Assembly (NCBI GenBank): GCA_038521825.1
Contig: JBCBKL010000007.1
Coordinates: 1-64,000, forward strand
Direction of reading: 5' to 3'
DNA: 64,000 nucleotides
From: JBCBKL01 sp038521825
GTDB taxonomy: Bacteria > Pseudomonadota > Alphaproteobacteria > Rhodobacterales > Rhodobacteraceae
The notes beneath the pieces were generated by a model, which was not told the origin of the DNA, made no database searches, and saw only the letters and a program-made list of their open reading frames with translations. Positions 53,132 through 61,875 of this stretch are shown here, piece by piece (position 1 is the first letter of the stretch; every line of letters begins with the position of its first letter). The translations under genes were made by a program, and so were the position numbers.

Positions 53132-54820
53132 TCAGAAAAGGAAATCGTTCGCGTCGAGGTCGGCGATATCCACACCAGCCAGCGTAATTGTCAGTGGACC
53201 CGCTGCGGTTGTTCCCGGGTTGAGGTCGCTGATCACTACATCGGCCCCCTGCTGGGTCATGTGGTTTGCGGCCAGGTCGGCAAAACTCGTGATGGTCGTC
53301 ACGCCACTGAGGTCGATTTTTTCGTTGTCATTGAGCGCGTTGAAGTCGACGATCCGGTTTTCGCCGTCACCATCCCGGAAGATGAAGTTGTCGCTTCCGC
53401 CGCCGCCTGTCAGGCGATCGTTACCCGCTCCACCGTCAAGCACGTCATCGCCACCGCCGCCTGAGAGACGGTCGTTGCCTTCGTCACCCAAAAGCCTGTC
53501 ATTTCCGGCATTGCCGTTAATGATGTCATTGCCGGATCCGCCTTCGACAAGATCGTCGCCACCCGCGGCAGAGATGGTATCATTTCCAACCAAACCAAGC
53601 ATGATGTCCGCCTCGTCGCTTCCGTTCAACCGGTCGTTGCCGTCGGTGCCGCGGATCACCTCCGGTTGACCGTCCAGGATCACGGTCTTGATCGCGCCCC
53701 CGATGGCGTACGACACCGCTACGCGGTCGTCGGACAGGAGCGTCGCGTCCATCTGCCCGCCGTTCTCGTTCGCCACGAGGAAGTCCGCGCCCACCTCGTT
53801 GCCCTCGGCATCGAAGCGCTGGCCGCGGATCTGAGGCACGCCGGCATCCTTGTCGTAGAAGATGATGAAGCCGCCATCCTCCAGCGGCGCGATCGCCGGC
53901 TCGTTGTTGTTGCTGCGGCCCGGCACGTCCTCGATGCCGAACTCCCGGCGGTCCGAGACAGAGTCTAAATTGGCGTCCATGACCTGGAACACCGGGTCCA
54001 CATCCCCGTCATCCTCGGCAAAGGCCAGAACGAAGTTGCCGCCCTTGAGCGCGGTCACCGTCGCGCTGAACTCGCTGGCGTTGGTGGCGCCGATGTCCGA
54101 CCTGTCGCGCAGGACCGAGCCATCAGGTCTTAGAAGGGCGAGAGTCATGCGGCTGCCATTTTCACTAGCTGAGCCGTCGGGATCGATCAGGAGCACGATG
54201 CGGCCGTTCTCCAGCGTGGTCGAAGCAAGCGTTCCTTCCAGCTCGAGACCGTCGAGATCAAGGATGTCCCCTTCTAAACGCGCCAACCGGGTTTCGTCAT
54301 CCTGCCCGATCTCGGTGTCTGCCACAATTCGCTGAATGACGTGGGTCAGGTAGCCGTCGCCGGCCCGGTTGGTGATCGTGAAATCCAGGAACCTCAAGCC
54401 AAGGCCGCCAACATCTTCGAGGGGTCCGGGAACGACGATCCTGCCACCGGTCTCGTCGATCACGAATTGCCGCACGAAGGGTCTGTCGTTGTCGCCTCCC
54501 TGCGATCCCCGAATACCGCCGTCTTTCTGATCCGCGATGACGGCGACAAGCCCTGGTTGCAGGGAGATGATGTCGAAGTCCCGGGTGAGGATGGCATCGG
54601 GGAAGGGGAACGCGATCTCAGAGCCGACCGGATTGCCGTCGGGGTCGAAGAGCTGACCGCGGACGCGGAACCCGTCGTCATTGCCTGGCCGGCCGCCGAG
54701 CTGGGTCATGTAGGCAACCAGAAAGTTTCCACTCGACAGCTGAAGGACCTGTGGGTTCGAGGCTGTGGCTGTGGTGTTGGACTGGAAGCCGTCGAAAAGA
54801 ATTTCCGGAGTGTCAGTCAT
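53132..54820 (-). CDS. RTX calcium-binding secreted protein
   Basis: A 562-residue protein with no N-terminal signal peptide. Residues 1-390 are beta-rich repeats with a VxLxDG-like rhythm (GNFLVAYMTQLGGRPGNDDG, GGNFVLAFAEDDGDVDP, GGFIIFYDKDAGVPQIRG). Residues 391-478 are glycine-aspartate nonapeptides (GGSGNDIINGNAGNDRLLG) that bind calcium, followed by a C-terminal type I secretion region. Export by a type I system is expected, but no transporter genes are in the window. A 12-bp direct-repeat array lies about 110 bases upstream of the start. Confidence 0.9.
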   Translation of the reverse strand: MTDTPEILFDGFQSNTTATASNPQVLQLSSGNFLVAYMTQLGGRPGNDDGFRVRGQLFDPDGNPVGSEIAFPFPDAILTRDFDIISLQPGLVAVIADQKDGGIRGSQGGDNDRPFVRQFVIDETGGRIVVPGPLEDVGGLGLRFLDFTITNRAGDGYLTHVIQRIVADTEIGQDDETRLARLEGDILDLDGLELEGTLASTTLENGRIVLLIDPDGSASENGSRMTLALLRPDGSVLRDRSDIGATNASEFSATVTALKGGNFVLAFAEDDGDVDPVFQVMDANLDSVSDRREFGIEDVPGRSNNNEPAIAPLEDGGFIIFYDKDAGVPQIRGQRFDAEGNEVGADFLVANENGGQMDATLLSDDRVAVSYAIGGAIKTVILDGQPEVIRGTDGNDRLNGSDEADIMLGLVGNDTISAAGGDDLVEGGSGNDIINGNAGNDRLLGDEGNDRLSGGGGDDVLDGGAGNDRLTGGGGSDNFIFRDGDGENRIVDFNALNDNEKIDLSGVTTITSFADLAANHMTQQGADVVISDLNPGTTAAGPLTITLAGVDIADLDANDFLF

Positions 54821-55145
54821 TGGTCTTATCCTCACTTAACAATTGCAAGCGTCGGCGGGACAGGCGCCGCGCTGTGGGCAGAAGTCCGTGGCCTTGCTTT
54901 GATACGATTGCTGGCGATTTAGCGGCCTACCGTTGTCGGCACCGTTGTCGGCACCGTTGAATTTGGAGGTCGGCACCGTATTTTTCTGCATTTTCCCTGA
55001 TCGGGCCGGCGGGGATTTGGACATGCTCTGTAGATCCCGCATGCGAGGTACCCCGCGCTGAGCCATGAGGCGTTTAGCATTACCAGTGCTCGGCAACACG
55101 CCAAGCGCGGCCGTTACACCATGCGAGAAGGGGGACGGCGAAAGA
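54821..55145. other. Intergenic region between RTX gene and SARP-hydrolase gene
   Basis: No gene is supported. It holds the 12-bp direct repeats at 54931-54960. A TAAATC hexamer on the minus strand sits nine bases past the repeats, toward the RTX gene. On the plus strand the last repeat (TTGAAT) and a TATTTT 16 bases later also resemble a promoter, so the direction of control is not certain. Confidence 0.5.
54931..54960. promoter_or_regulatory. 12-bp direct repeats, locus 1 (upstream of RTX gene)
   Basis: CGTTGTCGGCAC occurs twice in tandem (54931-54942, 54943-54954), followed by CGTTGA at 54955. The same CGTTGT-N6 period appears at 58561 and 59205. Tandem direct repeats of about one helical turn are the usual sites of OmpR/SARP-type activators. 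Confidence 0.6.
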
Positions 55146-56744
55146 TCAGATCCCGTGCTCTGCGAGAAAGCCCTGCACCAAATCCATGCATGTCCGCCAG
55201 GCGGGCTCGTAGTTCACAAGTACATGGTTGCGACTTTCGAGAGGGACAAACCGGGCGTCTGGTATGCCTGAGGCGACGGCCCTGCCCTGTTCAAGCGGAA
55301 TGCGCTGATCGTCTTTTGAATGCAGCACGATCGTCGGTGACCGGACCTGGTCGAGCCGGTCACGAACATCGATGTCGCCGAATGCATCCTGAAAACGGGC
55401 CGCGTTTCGCGGCGAGGTCGTCAGACGCTGTAGTTCATCGAACCAGGCAAGTTCCTGCGTCTCTGCATCGGGCATGAACGTCTTGGAGAAGATGTGCCTG
55501 TAAGCGGGGTTATCGGTGCCCCACCCCACCTCTGTGAGGGTCCGAACCGCCTCGCGCCTAGCCTGCTCGTCCGCACTGGCAACGTGACGCCAGCCTGCGG
55601 CATAGCTGCCGATCAGGATCAGTCCCGATACCCGTTCGGGATGCCGTACGGCGTATTCTATCGAAACGGCCGCACCTTGGGAGATGCCAAGAAGCGGGAA
55701 CCGATCCAACTCCAGCTTGTCCGCAACCGCTTCAAGATCTTCGACGAAAGCGTCGAAACTGAGGTCCTTCACCTTCCAGTCCGACAGTCCGCAGCCACGT
55801 TCGTCATAGCGGATGAAGGTCCGGGTCCGCGCAATCTCGGCAAAACACTCGCCCCAGATCGGGCTGGTCCAGTCAAACTCCAGATGCGTCAGCCAGTTGG
55901 CGGCCTTCAACAGTGGCGGTCCCGACCCCAGCGTCGCATAGGCGATCTTGGTTCCGTCTGCCGCATCGCTGAACCCTATGCGTTGCGCGCGCAGGGCCGG
56001 CGCGTTGGTATTGGGCGGTGGCGTCTCGACAGCGACGAAACGCACATTCGATACATCGGTCTGACCTCTCGCCGGCGCATCATCCCCTATAGAAGTGCTT
56101 TTTGCGGGTTCCGACCGCTCGAACGCATCCGCACCTTCTGGGTCAACTTCGCGCCAAAGGCGTAGCCATTTCGCCGCCTCAACGGACGTGACGTCGTCGT
56201 GGGTGGCCAGCATGCCCAAGACCCGGGCCCGCGCCGTTTGGGCGTCTTCCCGTACTGCAGAAAGCCAGGACTGAAAGGCGGTGTCTCCCACGCCGTCAAG
56301 GCCGTCCAGAAGAACCGCGTCTAGTCGCTGCGCCAATCCCTCGAGTTCCACTACCGATAGTTCTTCGCCCTGCTCTCGCAGCCGGGCCTGCGCGCTGTGA
56401 ATATCCACGTAAATGCCGTCGGCATTCAGGGCCACGCGTTCGCGGTCCGCTACGATCCTGGGTCTTTCCGGAATATCGACCACCTTGCGCAGCTTGCTGA
56501 GCGACCAGCGCAGGGCCGCTTTGGGGTCGTCGGGCAGGTCCCATAAGAGTTCGCAAAGACGCTCGCGTCGGTGGGGTCGTCCGGTTTCGGCCAGGAACGC
56601 CAGAAGCGCGCGTGCCTTACGGGAAGCAGGGAGCGGTACCTCCGTGCCATTTCGGACAACACGCAACTCACCCAACAGTGAGATTTCGAGGTCGAATGAC
56701 AATGCACAGGCCGACGAAGAAGGCTTTGGGTGTGTCGACATCAT
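55146..56744 (-). CDS. SARP-type transcriptional regulator fused to alpha/beta hydrolase
   Basis: A 532-residue two-part protein. Residues 10-100 are an OmpR-like winged helix of the SARP/AfsR kind (LGELRVVRNGTEVPLPASRKARALLAFLA, LWDLPDDPKAALRWSLSKLRK). A bacterial transcriptional-activator (BTAD) helical region follows to about 195. From about 245 there is an alpha/beta hydrolase with nucleophile motif GISQG, Asp in VLHSKDDQRIP and His in LESRNHVLV. The intact triad may act on, or sense, a small ligand. ATG 56744 has an AAAGAG site upstream. Confidence 0.88.
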   Translation of the reverse strand: MMSTHPKPSSSACALSFDLEISLLGELRVVRNGTEVPLPASRKARALLAFLAETGRPHRRERLCELLWDLPDDPKAALRWSLSKLRKVVDIPERPRIVADRERVALNADGIYVDIHSAQARLREQGEELSVVELEGLAQRLDAVLLDGLDGVGDTAFQSWLSAVREDAQTARARVLGMLATHDDVTSVEAAKWLRLWREVDPEGADAFERSEPAKSTSIGDDAPARGQTDVSNVRFVAVETPPPNTNAPALRAQRIGFSDAADGTKIAYATLGSGPPLLKAANWLTHLEFDWTSPIWGECFAEIARTRTFIRYDERGCGLSDWKVKDLSFDAFVEDLEAVADKLELDRFPLLGISQGAAVSIEYAVRHPERVSGLILIGSYAAGWRHVASADEQARREAVRTLTEVGWGTDNPAYRHIFSKTFMPDAETQELAWFDELQRLTTSPRNAARFQDAFGDIDVRDRLDQVRSPTIVLHSKDDQRIPLEQGRAVASGIPDARFVPLESRNHVLVNYEPAWRTCMDLVQGFLAEHGI

Positions 56745-57241
56745 TAATAACTCTTTCTTCGGACCCGGACTGGTGCGCTTGGCCCGCACTCAACTCATTC
56801 AAAGTGATCTCGGAATGCTAACGCCTTAAGTGGTGATCAAAATTCTTTGAGAAACGAAAAAACTACACGCTAGGCGTGTTATTGCCGCTGTGCCAGCCCT
56901 AAGCCGGAGAAACAACGCCGAACGGCCGGAAATATCGCGCAAGGCCGACAACGCTTGCTAAAACAATTGCCGCCTCTCCCGACCCCAATCCGCTAAGAGC
57001 CATCAGTGGCTGCACCACCCTGATCGGCGCCCAGGTCGAGGCGACCCACGGCCCCAAGCCGCAGCAATCCGGCGAGCCAGCAAACGATGACCGAAATTCC
57101 ATTCGCATTGTCTCGTATCAGGATTGATGCGTGAGCGGGAACTCAAACTTATTTCCCAGTGTCATTAACGGCGTGGTCCCCAATTCAGCGCGCCACGCGA
57201 TCTAAAAAGTACCGGGCTGAAATTTGATAGCACAAGCCAGA
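56745..57241. other. Intergenic region upstream of SARP-hydrolase gene
   Basis: A 497-base gap. A 69-codon minus-strand frame at 56899-57108 has a hydrophobic second half (LSGLGSGEAAIVLASVVGLARYF), but its start context and family are unconvincing, so I do not call it a gene. A perfect inverted repeat lies at 56865-56879. Confidence 0.4.
56865..56879. promoter_or_regulatory. Inverted repeat upstream of SARP-hydrolase gene
   Basis: ACACGC-TAG-GCGTGT is a perfect 6-3-6 inverted repeat about 120 bases before the regulator start, in AT-rich surroundings. It is a candidate operator for a dimeric regulator of this gene. Confidence 0.4.
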
Positions 57242-58468
57242 TCAAGCCCCCTCGGGAATTCTGACCGTCATCGGAGTGACCGAACGCAAACCGCCAAAGC
57301 CCAACATATTCGGCGCTGATACCAGTTCCATCTCAGGCGCAGCATCAAGGAGCGCGGCCAAACTTTCCTCCATTTCGATCCGTGCGAGCAATTCGCCGAT
57401 GCACCTGTGGGGCCCAAGGCCAAATACAAGGTGAAGACGCGGATGGTCGGGCCGTCGTATGTCAAAATCCTCGGGGATCGCGTAAAAAGAAGGGTCCCGC
57501 ATCGCCGACATCGTACTCAGGCGCACCACCGAACCTGCCGGTATTTCAATGCCTTCGAGGTCTATTGGGGCCGTCGTCACCCGCGGGATGGTGGCCACGG
57601 CGGGTTCGTAACGCAGACCTTCGGCCACAGCGCCCGAGATCAGACTGTGGTCGTTGCACAATGCGCTCCAATCTGCAGGGCGCTGCAACAACACTGCACA
57701 AAGCACGGCAAACGCGCCGCGGGTCGTATCGCTGCCCGCAATGATCATGCCGACAACCTGAAAGACGAGACTTTCGAAAGGCATCTCGCCCTTGGCGTCC
57801 CAATCCGCGACGAGGCGGGAGAGCATGTCGTCACGAGGCGCTGTCGTACGGGCCTGCATCTGCCCCTCGACATAGTCAAAAAGCTCTGCCGTTGCACTTT
57901 CGATCATGTCGTGCCGGTCGCTCGGATAGATCGACCCGAGGGCGAGGGAGACCTTGTTGACCAGTTGAGCGAAGTGGCGCGTATATTCCCTTGGAAGTCC
58001 GAGGATCGCTGCAATGATGTCGGCTGGGACGCGGCTGGCCACTCGATCAACGAAATCAAATGGCATGCCGCGTGGCAATTCGGCGATGATCCCGTTCGCT
58101 GTGCTCCTGATCTGGTTTCTCAGGTTCTGGATCGACCGGTGCGCGAAGCTGCGCGCAAAAAGGCCGCGCTTCTGCCGGTGCGCGTCACCATCTCCAAAAA
58201 GAAACAGGTCCGAGACGAAGCGTGCAGTGATACCGTCGGGGATCCTGTTCAGCGCGACAAGCTCCCGCCCCTCGATCTGGCGAGTTCTGTGGTCGGTCAG
58301 AAGTGATGAAACATGCGCCGCGCGCAAGACCAGATACTGATTGGGTCCAAGCTGCACTGCGGGTGTTTCCTGCCGCAGTGCGGCGAGGCGCACATGCGGA
58401 TCCGTGAGCAAGGTCTTTGGGTCAACGACGGGCGCCTGGGTCGCGTAGGTTTGGGGTTGGATCTTCAT
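57242..58468 (-). CDS. Cytochrome P450
   Basis: A 408-residue soluble bacterial P450. The heme-thiolate Cys356 is in FGLGPHRCIGELLAR. The I-helix oxygen site is AGSDTTR and the K-helix ExxR is EGLRYEP. The class would need a ferredoxin and reductase, and neither gene is adjacent. Substrate is unknown. Start ATG 58468 has a strong GAGGAG ribosome site. Two copies of the 12-bp CGTTGT repeat lie about 95 bases upstream, shared with the RTX locus. Confidence 0.95.
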   Translation of the reverse strand: MKIQPQTYATQAPVVDPKTLLTDPHVRLAALRQETPAVQLGPNQYLVLRAAHVSSLLTDHRTRQIEGRELVALNRIPDGITARFVSDLFLFGDGDAHRQKRGLFARSFAHRSIQNLRNQIRSTANGIIAELPRGMPFDFVDRVASRVPADIIAAILGLPREYTRHFAQLVNKVSLALGSIYPSDRHDMIESATAELFDYVEGQMQARTTAPRDDMLSRLVADWDAKGEMPFESLVFQVVGMIIAGSDTTRGAFAVLCAVLLQRPADWSALCNDHSLISGAVAEGLRYEPAVATIPRVTTAPIDLEGIEIPAGSVVRLSTMSAMRDPSFYAIPEDFDIRRPDHPRLHLVFGLGPHRCIGELLARIEMEESLAALLDAAPEMELVSAPNMLGFGGLRSVTPMTVRIPEGA

Positions 58469-58815
58469 CGTTCGCTCCTCTCCTCGGTACAAAAAACCAT
58501 GTCGAACGCCCCGTCGCAGCTGCGTCATGCAGAGCGTTTCGCGGCGAAATAGAAACTCATCGTTGTTCTGAGCGTTGTAACTGCAGTGGTTAAGTCGGCA
58601 CTTTGTCGTTGTTTTTGACCCGATGCCGCGCGTCGAAGAGCAAGAAGCCTGCGACCTCCAGTTCAATTGGCCAGCGCATCAAACGAGGGCGGCACAAAGG
58701 GCAGATGCGTAACCTGCTGGATGACTGACTGGGACGCACCTGTTGGGCAGGTTTGTCCGTCGCGGGACGGCCCGACCCTTGGCTCAACGCTTGCTTTGCC
58801 TCCGCCCGACCGATG
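58469..58815. other. Intergenic region upstream of the P450 gene
   Basis: No gene is supported here. It contains the two-copy 12-bp repeat at 58561-58584. On the minus strand, TATTTC lies nine bases past the repeat toward the P450 gene and could be its -10 element. A further isolated CGTTGT is at 58607. Confidence 0.4.
58561..58584. promoter_or_regulatory. 12-bp direct repeats, locus 2 (upstream of P450 gene)
   Basis: CGTTGTTCTGAG (58561-58572) and CGTTGTAACTGC (58573-58584) are in tandem with a 12-base period. The first shares the GAG end with the repeats at locus 3. Confidence 0.55.
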
Positions 58816-58847
58816 AAAAAAGAAGGCGGCTGCGGAGGACCGCCTTC
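58816..58847 (-). terminator. Intrinsic terminator on the minus strand
   Basis: Read on the minus strand, GAAGGCGG and CCGCCTTC form an 8-bp stem with a 10-base loop, followed by six T residues. It ends a short minus-strand transcription unit lying between locus 3 and the P450 gene. Confidence 0.8.
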
Positions 58848-58932
58848 AATACTCGTTAAAATACATATCTGCGAATGCGCCGACCGTGCTGTCGGGGTGG
58901 CCGGTCGTGGTGAAATATCGAAGCCCTTTCAT
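58846..58932 (-). CDS. Candidate 28-residue small protein
   Basis: An ATG ORF begins MKGLRYFTTTGH and ends DMYFNEY; its TGA overlaps the foot of a strong intrinsic terminator. It has no hydrophobic helix and no known family, and the ribosome site is weak. The evidence for a transcript here is the terminator at one end and the 12-bp repeats, with a CATCAA hexamer nine bases beyond them, at the other. It could equally be a non-coding RNA of about 370 bases. Confidence 0.3.
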   Translation of the reverse strand: MKGLRYFTTTGHPDSTVGAFADMYFNEY

Positions 58933-59368
58933 GTGTTGGCTGCTGTCCAAAATTGAGCGCCATCGTCCTATTTGCACCGCGCGTGTCCGGTATGTCGCCT
59001 TTGCCGAAGAGCATGGACGAGACCGTCAGTGCCTTTCATGAAATCCGGCACCGTGTCAGCTCAGCGCGGAAATGGCTGCGCTTTTTGTTCAATGGGTGCC
59101 GTGCTAGGCAGTTCTTGGTTAAATGGGGCGCGCCCACCCACCCGCGTTGAGACTATGGCACGCGAGCAGCCGGGTTTGCCTTGGGGCGCTTGATGTGCGT
59201 GAACCGTTGTCACGAGCGTTGTCATGAGCGTTGTATTTCAGTCTCTGAAACGTGGTATTTTGCTCTTTTTGAAACGCACTCAGCCGATTAACGACTTCCC
59301 ACCCCGGTGACCCGACCGGCACGTCGCAAGGGCGGCGTTCGGCAAGGGCTCAGCACAGAAAAGATAAG
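58933..59368. other. Intergenic region with 12-bp repeats, locus 3
   Basis: No longer gene is supported. The region may be the 5' part of the short minus-strand transcript that ends at the terminator near 58816. TTTCAG-TCT-CTGAAA, an inverted repeat, lies at 59236-59250 beside the repeats. Confidence 0.4.
59205..59234. promoter_or_regulatory. 12-bp direct repeats, locus 3
   Basis: CGTTGTCACGAG, CGTTGTCATGAG and CGTTGT begin at 59205, 59217 and 59229. It is the best-preserved array of the three. As at locus 1, the third copy runs into ATTT. Confidence 0.6.
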
Positions 59369-59509
59369 ATGACCGACCGAAAGATCAGCAATGTCCGCGC
59401 CGTCATTAATGAAAATGTCCCCGTTGTCCTAAGCCTTCGAGACAGAGAGTTTTCCGTCCGATGCGACACTCGCGGGTTCGCCGGTCTGGCTCAGGCGATT
59501 GGCCCATAG
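59369..59509 (+). CDS. Candidate 46-residue small protein
   Basis: An ATG ORF begins MTDRKISNVRAVINEN and ends with LAQAIGP then TAG. Composition is protein-like and soluble, with a weak GAAAAG ribosome site. It lies 135 bases beyond the locus 3 repeats on the plus strand and converges on the channel gene. No family is recognised, so it may be a chance ORF. Confidence 0.25.
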   Translation: MTDRKISNVRAVINENVPVVLSLRDREFSVRCDTRGFAGLAQAIGP

Positions 59510-59571
59510 ATCGCCGCTTTGCAAGACATGCCGTCTCAAACACATGCCGATCGGTTCAATCGGCGTACATG

Positions 59572-61875
59572 TCACGGCTCGTCCGGTACTGGCGTCTTTA
59601 TTCCCGGCGGCCCCTGCACTGCATCTTGGGCTGCTCCCGCCACGGCATTGCGTTGCGCTTCGGTCAAGTGCTCTCCGCCTTCGATTTCCACCTTCACATT
59701 GCGCTCGGCCATACGGATGCCATTTGCCTCGAACGCATCGCGGACCTTTTGGTATGCGTCTCGCCGCACCAACCACTGCTCGCCCGGTTTCGTCATGAAC
59801 TTGACGCCCACAACCATGTTGAACTCTTCCATCCGGCGCACACCCTGCGACTTAAGAGTGCTGAGGATCGACGCACCGTAATGTTCGTTGGCCTGCAATT
59901 CGGCGCCAACCTTCTTAACCAGTTTCTTGACCAGCTGCAGGTCGGTATCGAAAGGTACGCGGAATTCGAGCTTCATGATCACCCAGTCACGGCTGTGGTT
60001 GGTGAGGCTTTTCAGCTCGCCATACGGTATCGTGTGCACCTTGCCGCGATGGTGACGAATACGCATCGACCGGATCGAGATGCCTTCGACCGTACCCATC
60101 AGATCGCCGACTTCGATATACTCGCCAAGGCGGAAAGCGTCATCGATGAGAAAGAAGATCCCAGCCACAATGTCGCGGACCAACGACTGCGTACCAAAGC
60201 CGATGGCGATACCAACGATCCCGGCGCCAGCGAGGATTGGGGCAATATTGACGCCCGAAGCCGACAATACGCTGAGCACGACCATAATGAGCAAGGTCAC
60301 CATCAGGATCGTGCGCAGGAGAGGCAGCAGCGTGATCATGCGCGCCTCGGGGCCAGGTGCTTGGCCATCAACTGGGGGCTCGTAGTCGGCAATACGCTTG
60401 TCAATCACGGTCTTGGCCCAGGTCCAGACAAGGTCTGCCAGCAGCAACGCAACGATGCTGTCGATCAGCACCTCGATAACCCGGCCCATGATCGAGCGAT
60501 CAGCAGAGAGGTCAAACACACTCACGCCCCAAGCCCCGGATAGAAGCAGCACTGCAGTGATAATAAAGACGAAGCGTGCGCCGCGCTGCACGATGGGCCG
60601 CGCCGTGGCGTAGGGATCGGCGAATTCGGGCACCTCTGGCTGCGGCTCGCCTTCTTCGAGCTCGCCCTTGCCCTCGGCCTCGGCAAAGGCGTCAAGCACG
60701 GCCTGCGCCTCGGCCATGTGCTCGGCATGAAGGGCGGCGGTCGATTGGTCAAAGAAGTGGTCGATCCAGGCCCGCATCAAGCCCAACCCAGGTATCACTA
60801 GCCCGATGATGAGCACGGCCCACATCACCCCAAAGAGCCCCGACAGCCACAGCGCAAAGACCAGGCCCACCAGGATGATCAGGAAGTTGCGCCAGACACG
60901 GATCGTTCGGGGAGACGCCTCCATCTCGCACAGGGCAGGCAAGCGGCGGAAGGTGGCCAGGATGCAGACCCAAGTCACCAACACAACCGCCAGCGCCAAC
61001 ACCACGGTCTGGGCCAGAGCGACGGTTGCGAGACCGCTGTCGAGATTCATCCCGTTCAAATCGACCACCCGGTTCAGTATGTAAGACAGCGCAAAAGCCG
61101 CGACGACGGCAAACGCCATGACCTGCACGACCCGATGCAGGAACTGGGCGGCTGCCGTGCCATAAGGCACCAGCCTCAGTTCAGGAGCCCATGGCGCCTG
61201 AAAAAAAAGCGATACCGTGGTCAGCACGCGGAACATCAGGACCGACACCAGCAAATCCAGCACGAGGCTTTCCACCAGCGGGTGCCATTCGAAGCTGTCG
61301 AACGCACCGATGCTGCCGATGGCAAATATCCCAAGGCCAGCAAAGATGATTGCAGCCCGCAATAGCGCCCCGACCACTTTTTGCGATGGTGCGTCCTTGG
61401 GCGCCTGTTCGATGCGCAAGAGCGGATAGTGCAGCATCTGCCGGTAAAGCCACTCGAGCCCAAAACCGATCAGCAGAAAGACCAGAACGTAGGTGAGGGA
61501 CCGCACCTTTTGCGCATGGCTGAGTTCAGTGACCCAAATGTCGGACAGGACTGTCGGCACCTGTGGCAGGACCTGCCAGGCGAGCGCAAGTGATCGCGCC
61601 CGCTCACCGATCCGGGCCAGTTGCGCGTCGACTTGTTCGCGCAGCGTCAGTGCAGACCGGCCGTCGAGCGTACCATCGGAATTGGCGCTGTCCGTGATCC
61701 AGGCCTGGATGGTAGGATCGCCCAAAAGGCGCAGGAATTCCTTGACGTCGTTGGGCGATGGATCTGAAACCACAGGCGCCTCGGCCTCGCTACCCGAGGG
61801 CACAAACTGAGCCGAGACTGCCCCTACATTCAGGATCAGGGCCAGTACAAGTGTTGCCGCTCGCAAACAGTGCAT
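59572..61875 (-). CDS. MscS-family mechanosensitive ion channel (large, MscK-like)
   Basis: A 767-residue membrane protein. A signal peptide (LRAATLVLALILNVGAVSA) and a periplasmic helical region of about 120 residues precede some ten helices. The C-terminal MscS module has the pore helix GAGIVGIAIGFGTQSLVRDIVAGIFFLIDD and the cytoplasmic beta domain (EYIEVGDLMGTVEGISIRSMRIR). It opens under membrane tension or ionic signals. An acidic loop (EAEGKGELEEGEPQPE) interrupts the helices. The ATG overlaps the upstream stop (TGATG), so translation is coupled to the 2Fe-2S membrane protein. Confidence 0.92.
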   Translation of the reverse strand: MHCLRAATLVLALILNVGAVSAQFVPSGSEAEAPVVSDPSPNDVKEFLRLLGDPTIQAWITDSANSDGTLDGRSALTLREQVDAQLARIGERARSLALAWQVLPQVPTVLSDIWVTELSHAQKVRSLTYVLVFLLIGFGLEWLYRQMLHYPLLRIEQAPKDAPSQKVVGALLRAAIIFAGLGIFAIGSIGAFDSFEWHPLVESLVLDLLVSVLMFRVLTTVSLFFQAPWAPELRLVPYGTAAAQFLHRVVQVMAFAVVAAFALSYILNRVVDLNGMNLDSGLATVALAQTVVLALAVVLVTWVCILATFRRLPALCEMEASPRTIRVWRNFLIILVGLVFALWLSGLFGVMWAVLIIGLVIPGLGLMRAWIDHFFDQSTAALHAEHMAEAQAVLDAFAEAEGKGELEEGEPQPEVPEFADPYATARPIVQRGARFVFIITAVLLLSGAWGVSVFDLSADRSIMGRVIEVLIDSIVALLLADLVWTWAKTVIDKRIADYEPPVDGQAPGPEARMITLLPLLRTILMVTLLIMVVLSVLSASGVNIAPILAGAGIVGIAIGFGTQSLVRDIVAGIFFLIDDAFRLGEYIEVGDLMGTVEGISIRSMRIRHHRGKVHTIPYGELKSLTNHSRDWVIMKLEFRVPFDTDLQLVKKLVKKVGAELQANEHYGASILSTLKSQGVRRMEEFNMVVGVKFMTKPGEQWLVRRDAYQKVRDAFEANGIRMAERNVKVEIEGGEHLTEAQRNAVAGAAQDAVQGPPGIKTPVPDEP

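Noticed and set aside
56899..57108. 69-codon minus-strand frame with a hydrophobic half
   Set aside because: No convincing ribosome site, no family, and neighbouring frames are similarly open; kept only as a note in the intergenic entry.
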